In this document: positions 15,641 to 17,500 of the stretch, piece by piece | Numbering within the stretch: position 1 is the stretch's first letter | Layout of the letters: the number at the start of each line of letters is the position of its first letter | Source: Leminorella richardii | GTDB taxonomy: Bacteria > Pseudomonadota > Gammaproteobacteria > Enterobacterales > Enterobacteriaceae | Assembly: GCF_900478135.1 (NCBI RefSeq) | Contig: NZ_LS483470.1 | Span: 405,001-422,500 of the forward strand | Reading direction: 5' to 3' | DNA length: 17,500 nucleotides | Made by a program: the position numbers and the translations under genes | Notes under the pieces: generated by a model | What the model was told of the DNA's origin: nothing | The model's database searches: none | What the model saw: the letters and a program-made list of their open reading frames with translations, nothing else

Positions 15641-16933
15641 TTATTGACTGTTCTGCTCCCTATCAACGGCGCGATAGCCGATGTCTTTACGGTAGGTGCA
15701 ACCATTCCAGTGAATTTTCTCTGCTAGCTGGTAAGCTCTTTGTTGAGCTTGAGCAACGTTTTCTCCCAGAGCCGTAGCGCAAAGCACGCGCCCGCCGTGG
15801 GTCACTACGTGGCATTCCTGTAGCTGCGTTCCGGCATGAAACACCTTTTCACCTTCGGTTTCATTGACGGGTAACCCGCTAATGATATCGTTGCTCCGGT
15901 AGTCTCCCGGATAGCCTTCGGCAGCAAGCACAATGCCCAGTGCGGCACGGTGATCCCATTCAGAGGTTTTTCCCTTTAGGTTTCCTTCAGCACCGGACAG
16001 ACACAGCTCAACAAAATCGGACTTCATACGCAGCATAATTGGTTGAGTTTCCGGATCGCCGAAGCGGCAGTTGAACTCAATGACCTTGGGGTTACCCGCG
16101 TCATCGATCATCAGTCCTGCATATAAAAAGCCCGTGTAGGGATTGTCTTCGGCAGCCATACCGCGAACAGTCGGGTAGATAACTTCATCCATAATGCGCT
16201 GGTGGACGTCATCAGTTACCACTGGAGCGGGTGAGTAGGCGCCCATTCCGCCGGTATTAGGGCCTTGATCGCCATCGTAGGCGCGCTTGTGATCCTGACT
16301 GGTTGCCATAGGAACAACGTTTTCACCGTCAACCATGACGATAAAGCTGGCTTCTTCCCCGGACAGAAACTCTTCGACCACAATGCGATGGCCGGCATCA
16401 CCAAAGGCGTTACCTTCAAGCATGTCTTTTGCTGCTGCTTCGGCCTCTTCGAGCGTCATTGCTACAACTACGCCTTTTCCTGCAGCGAGCCCGTCGGCTT
16501 TAATAACGATCGGCGCACCCTGAGAGCGGATATAGTCTAGCGCTAGGTCAAGATCGGTGAAGTTTTGGTAGGCGGCGCTGGGGATCGCGTGACGTGCCAG
16601 AAAATCCTTCGTGAAAGCTTTTGACCCCTCTAGCTGAGCGGCAGACTGTGTAGGGCCAAAAATTGTCAAACCGGCCTTTCTAAAGGCGTCGACAACGCCT
16701 TTAACTAACGGCGCTTCAGGGCCGACAATAGTAAGCCCAATATTTTCCTGCTGTGCAAAGTTAAGCAGCCCATCAATATCCGTCGCGGAGATAGCGACGT
16801 TGGTGAGGTTTGGCTCAAGCTGAGTGCCGGCGTTGCCGGGGGCAACAAAGACGCTATCGGCCAGCGGTGACTGAGACGCTTTCCACGCCAGAGCGTGTTC
16901 TCTCCCCCCGTTGCCAATAATTAAAATGTTCAT
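15641..16933 (-). CDS. purD: Phosphoribosylamine-glycine ligase (GAR synthetase) PurD
   Basis: Joins phosphoribosylamine and glycine with ATP to form GAR, the second step of purine synthesis. The 430-residue product (E. coli 429) begins with the Rossmann-like GNGGREHALAWK (8-19) and GPEAPLV (71-77). The ATP-grasp region follows with VIKADGLAAGKGVVV (143-157), SQDHKRAYDGDQGPNTGGMG (212-231) and the metal-binding EFNCRFGDPETQ (286-297). Its start is 31 bases after the purH stop, so the two form an operon read leftwards, as in E. coli. The promoter (PurR-controlled in E. coli) would be upstream of purH, outside the window. Confidence 0.98.
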   Translation of the reverse strand: MNILIIGNGGREHALAWKASQSPLADSVFVAPGNAGTQLEPNLTNVAISATDIDGLLNFAQQENIGLTIVGPEAPLVKGVVDAFRKAGLTIFGPTQSAAQLEGSKAFTKDFLARHAIPSAAYQNFTDLDLALDYIRSQGAPIVIKADGLAAGKGVVVAMTLEEAEAAAKDMLEGNAFGDAGHRIVVEEFLSGEEASFIVMVDGENVVPMATSQDHKRAYDGDQGPNTGGMGAYSPAPVVTDDVHQRIMDEVIYPTVRGMAAEDNPYTGFLYAGLMIDDAGNPKVIEFNCRFGDPETQPIMLRMKSDFVELCLSGAEGNLKGKTSEWDHRAALGIVLAAEGYPGDYRSNDIISGLPVNETEGEKVFHAGTQLQECHVVTHGGRVLCATALGENVAQAQQRAYQLAEKIHWNGCTYRKDIGYRAVDREQNSQ

Positions 16934-16964
16934 TGTGTCTGCTCCAAGGCTTCAGAAGAGTGAA

Positions 16965-17500
16965 TTAATGACGGAAGTGGCGCATGTCGGTGAAGAGCAT
17001 GGCGATACCGTGTTCATTAGCGGCAGCGATGACTTCATCGTCACGAATAGATCCACCGGGCTGGATGACGCAGGTAATTCCGGCAGCGGCAGCAGCATCA
17101 ATACCATCGCGGAACGGGAAGAACGCGTCGGACGCCATAGCAGAGCCTTTCACTTCAAGCCCTTCATCGGCAGCCTTAATGCCAGCAATCTTCGCCGAGT
17201 AGACGCGGCTCATTTGCCCGGCACCAATGCCAATGGTCATATTGTTTTTGGCATAGACGATGGCATTAGACTTCACGAATTTCGCGACTTTCCAGCAGAA
17301 CAGCGCGTCGGCAAGCTCTTGCTCTGTAGGCTGACGTGTCGTGACGACCTTCAGGTTTGCCTGTTCAACCATACCGAGGTCACGATCCTGAACCAGCAGG
17401 CCGCCGTTAACGCGCTTAAAGTCCAAACCGGGAACGCGAGACTGCCATTCACCGCAGACCAGAACGCGGACGTTTTGCTTTTCAGCCGTAACCTTCAGTG
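16965..17500 (-). CDS. purH: Bifunctional AICAR transformylase / IMP cyclohydrolase PurH, C-terminal part
   Basis: Catalyses the last two steps of IMP synthesis. Only the C-terminal 177 codons are inside the window; the frame remains open to the right edge (VLVCGEWQSRVPG precedes LDFKRVNGG). The visible part belongs to the AICAR transformylase domain: FCWKVAKFVKSNAIVYAK, GIGAGQMSRVYSAKIA, SDAFFPFRDGID and IQPGGSIRDDEVI, and the terminal TDMRHFRH identical to E. coli. The N-terminal cyclohydrolase domain lies outside. Partial only because of the window border, not because of damage. Confidence 0.97.
   Translation of the reverse strand, partial: LKVTAEKQNVRVLVCGEWQSRVPGLDFKRVNGGLLVQDRDLGMVEQANLKVVTTRQPTEQELADALFCWKVAKFVKSNAIVYAKNNMTIGIGAGQMSRVYSAKIAGIKAADEGLEVKGSAMASDAFFPFRDGIDAAAAAGITCVIQPGGSIRDDEVIAAANEHGIAMLFTDMRHFRH

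Overview
The window is a chromosomal segment of an enterobacterium (order Enterobacterales). The rRNA is E. coli-like, the order rsd-thiC-E-F-S-G-H, nudC-hemE-nfi-yjaG-hupA-yjaH and purD-purH is the classic 90-minute layout of E. coli, and most proteins align residue for residue with E. coli lengths and active-site numbering. Several differences from E. coli suggest a genus outside the Escherichia/Salmonella group (perhaps Yersiniaceae, Budviciaceae or Hafniaceae; this is inference). They are the absence of zraPSR between yjaH and purD, a zinc-ribbon gene next to thiH, and aqpZ beside an rRNA operon.

Layout. 1-2328 is the distal end of an rRNA operon: the 3' ~2.09 kb of 23S, a short spacer without tRNA, and 5S, all on +. 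It is followed by a strong terminator and then a degraded partial 5S copy with a second, identical terminator. 2569-2877 has no gene but holds several perfect inverted repeats. aqpZ (2923-3618, -) encodes an aquaporin and has its own terminator. A CRP-like site lies in the AT-rich gap between aqpZ and a divergent zf-TFIIB zinc-ribbon gene (4008-4562, +). A short GC-rich, hairpin-rich island (about 4625-4800) separates that gene from the thiamine operon.

Thiamine operon (-, 10540 down to 4808): a promoter and a TPP riboswitch precede thiC, thiE, thiF, thiS, thiG and thiH, all overlapping or nearly abutting. ThiC makes HMP-P; ThiF, ThiS, ThiG and ThiH make the thiazole phosphate; ThiE would join the halves. 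As sequenced, thiE has a one-base frameshift near codon 161 that removes its phosphate-binding C-terminus. This is either a real lesion or a sequence error, and it is the most consequential observation here.

rsd (anti-sigma-70) lies upstream on -, divergent from a + strand run of nudC (RNA decapping/NADH hydrolase), hemE (porphyrin synthesis), nfi (endonuclease V, overlapping hemE), yjaG, hupA (HU-alpha) and a DUF1481 lipoprotein (yjaH). That run converges through a bidirectional terminator on purD and the 3' part of purH (-), the purine biosynthesis operon.

Apart from the thiE lesion the window is mostly conserved housekeeping DNA. I saw no convincing novel multi-gene system, prophage, transposase or CRISPR array.
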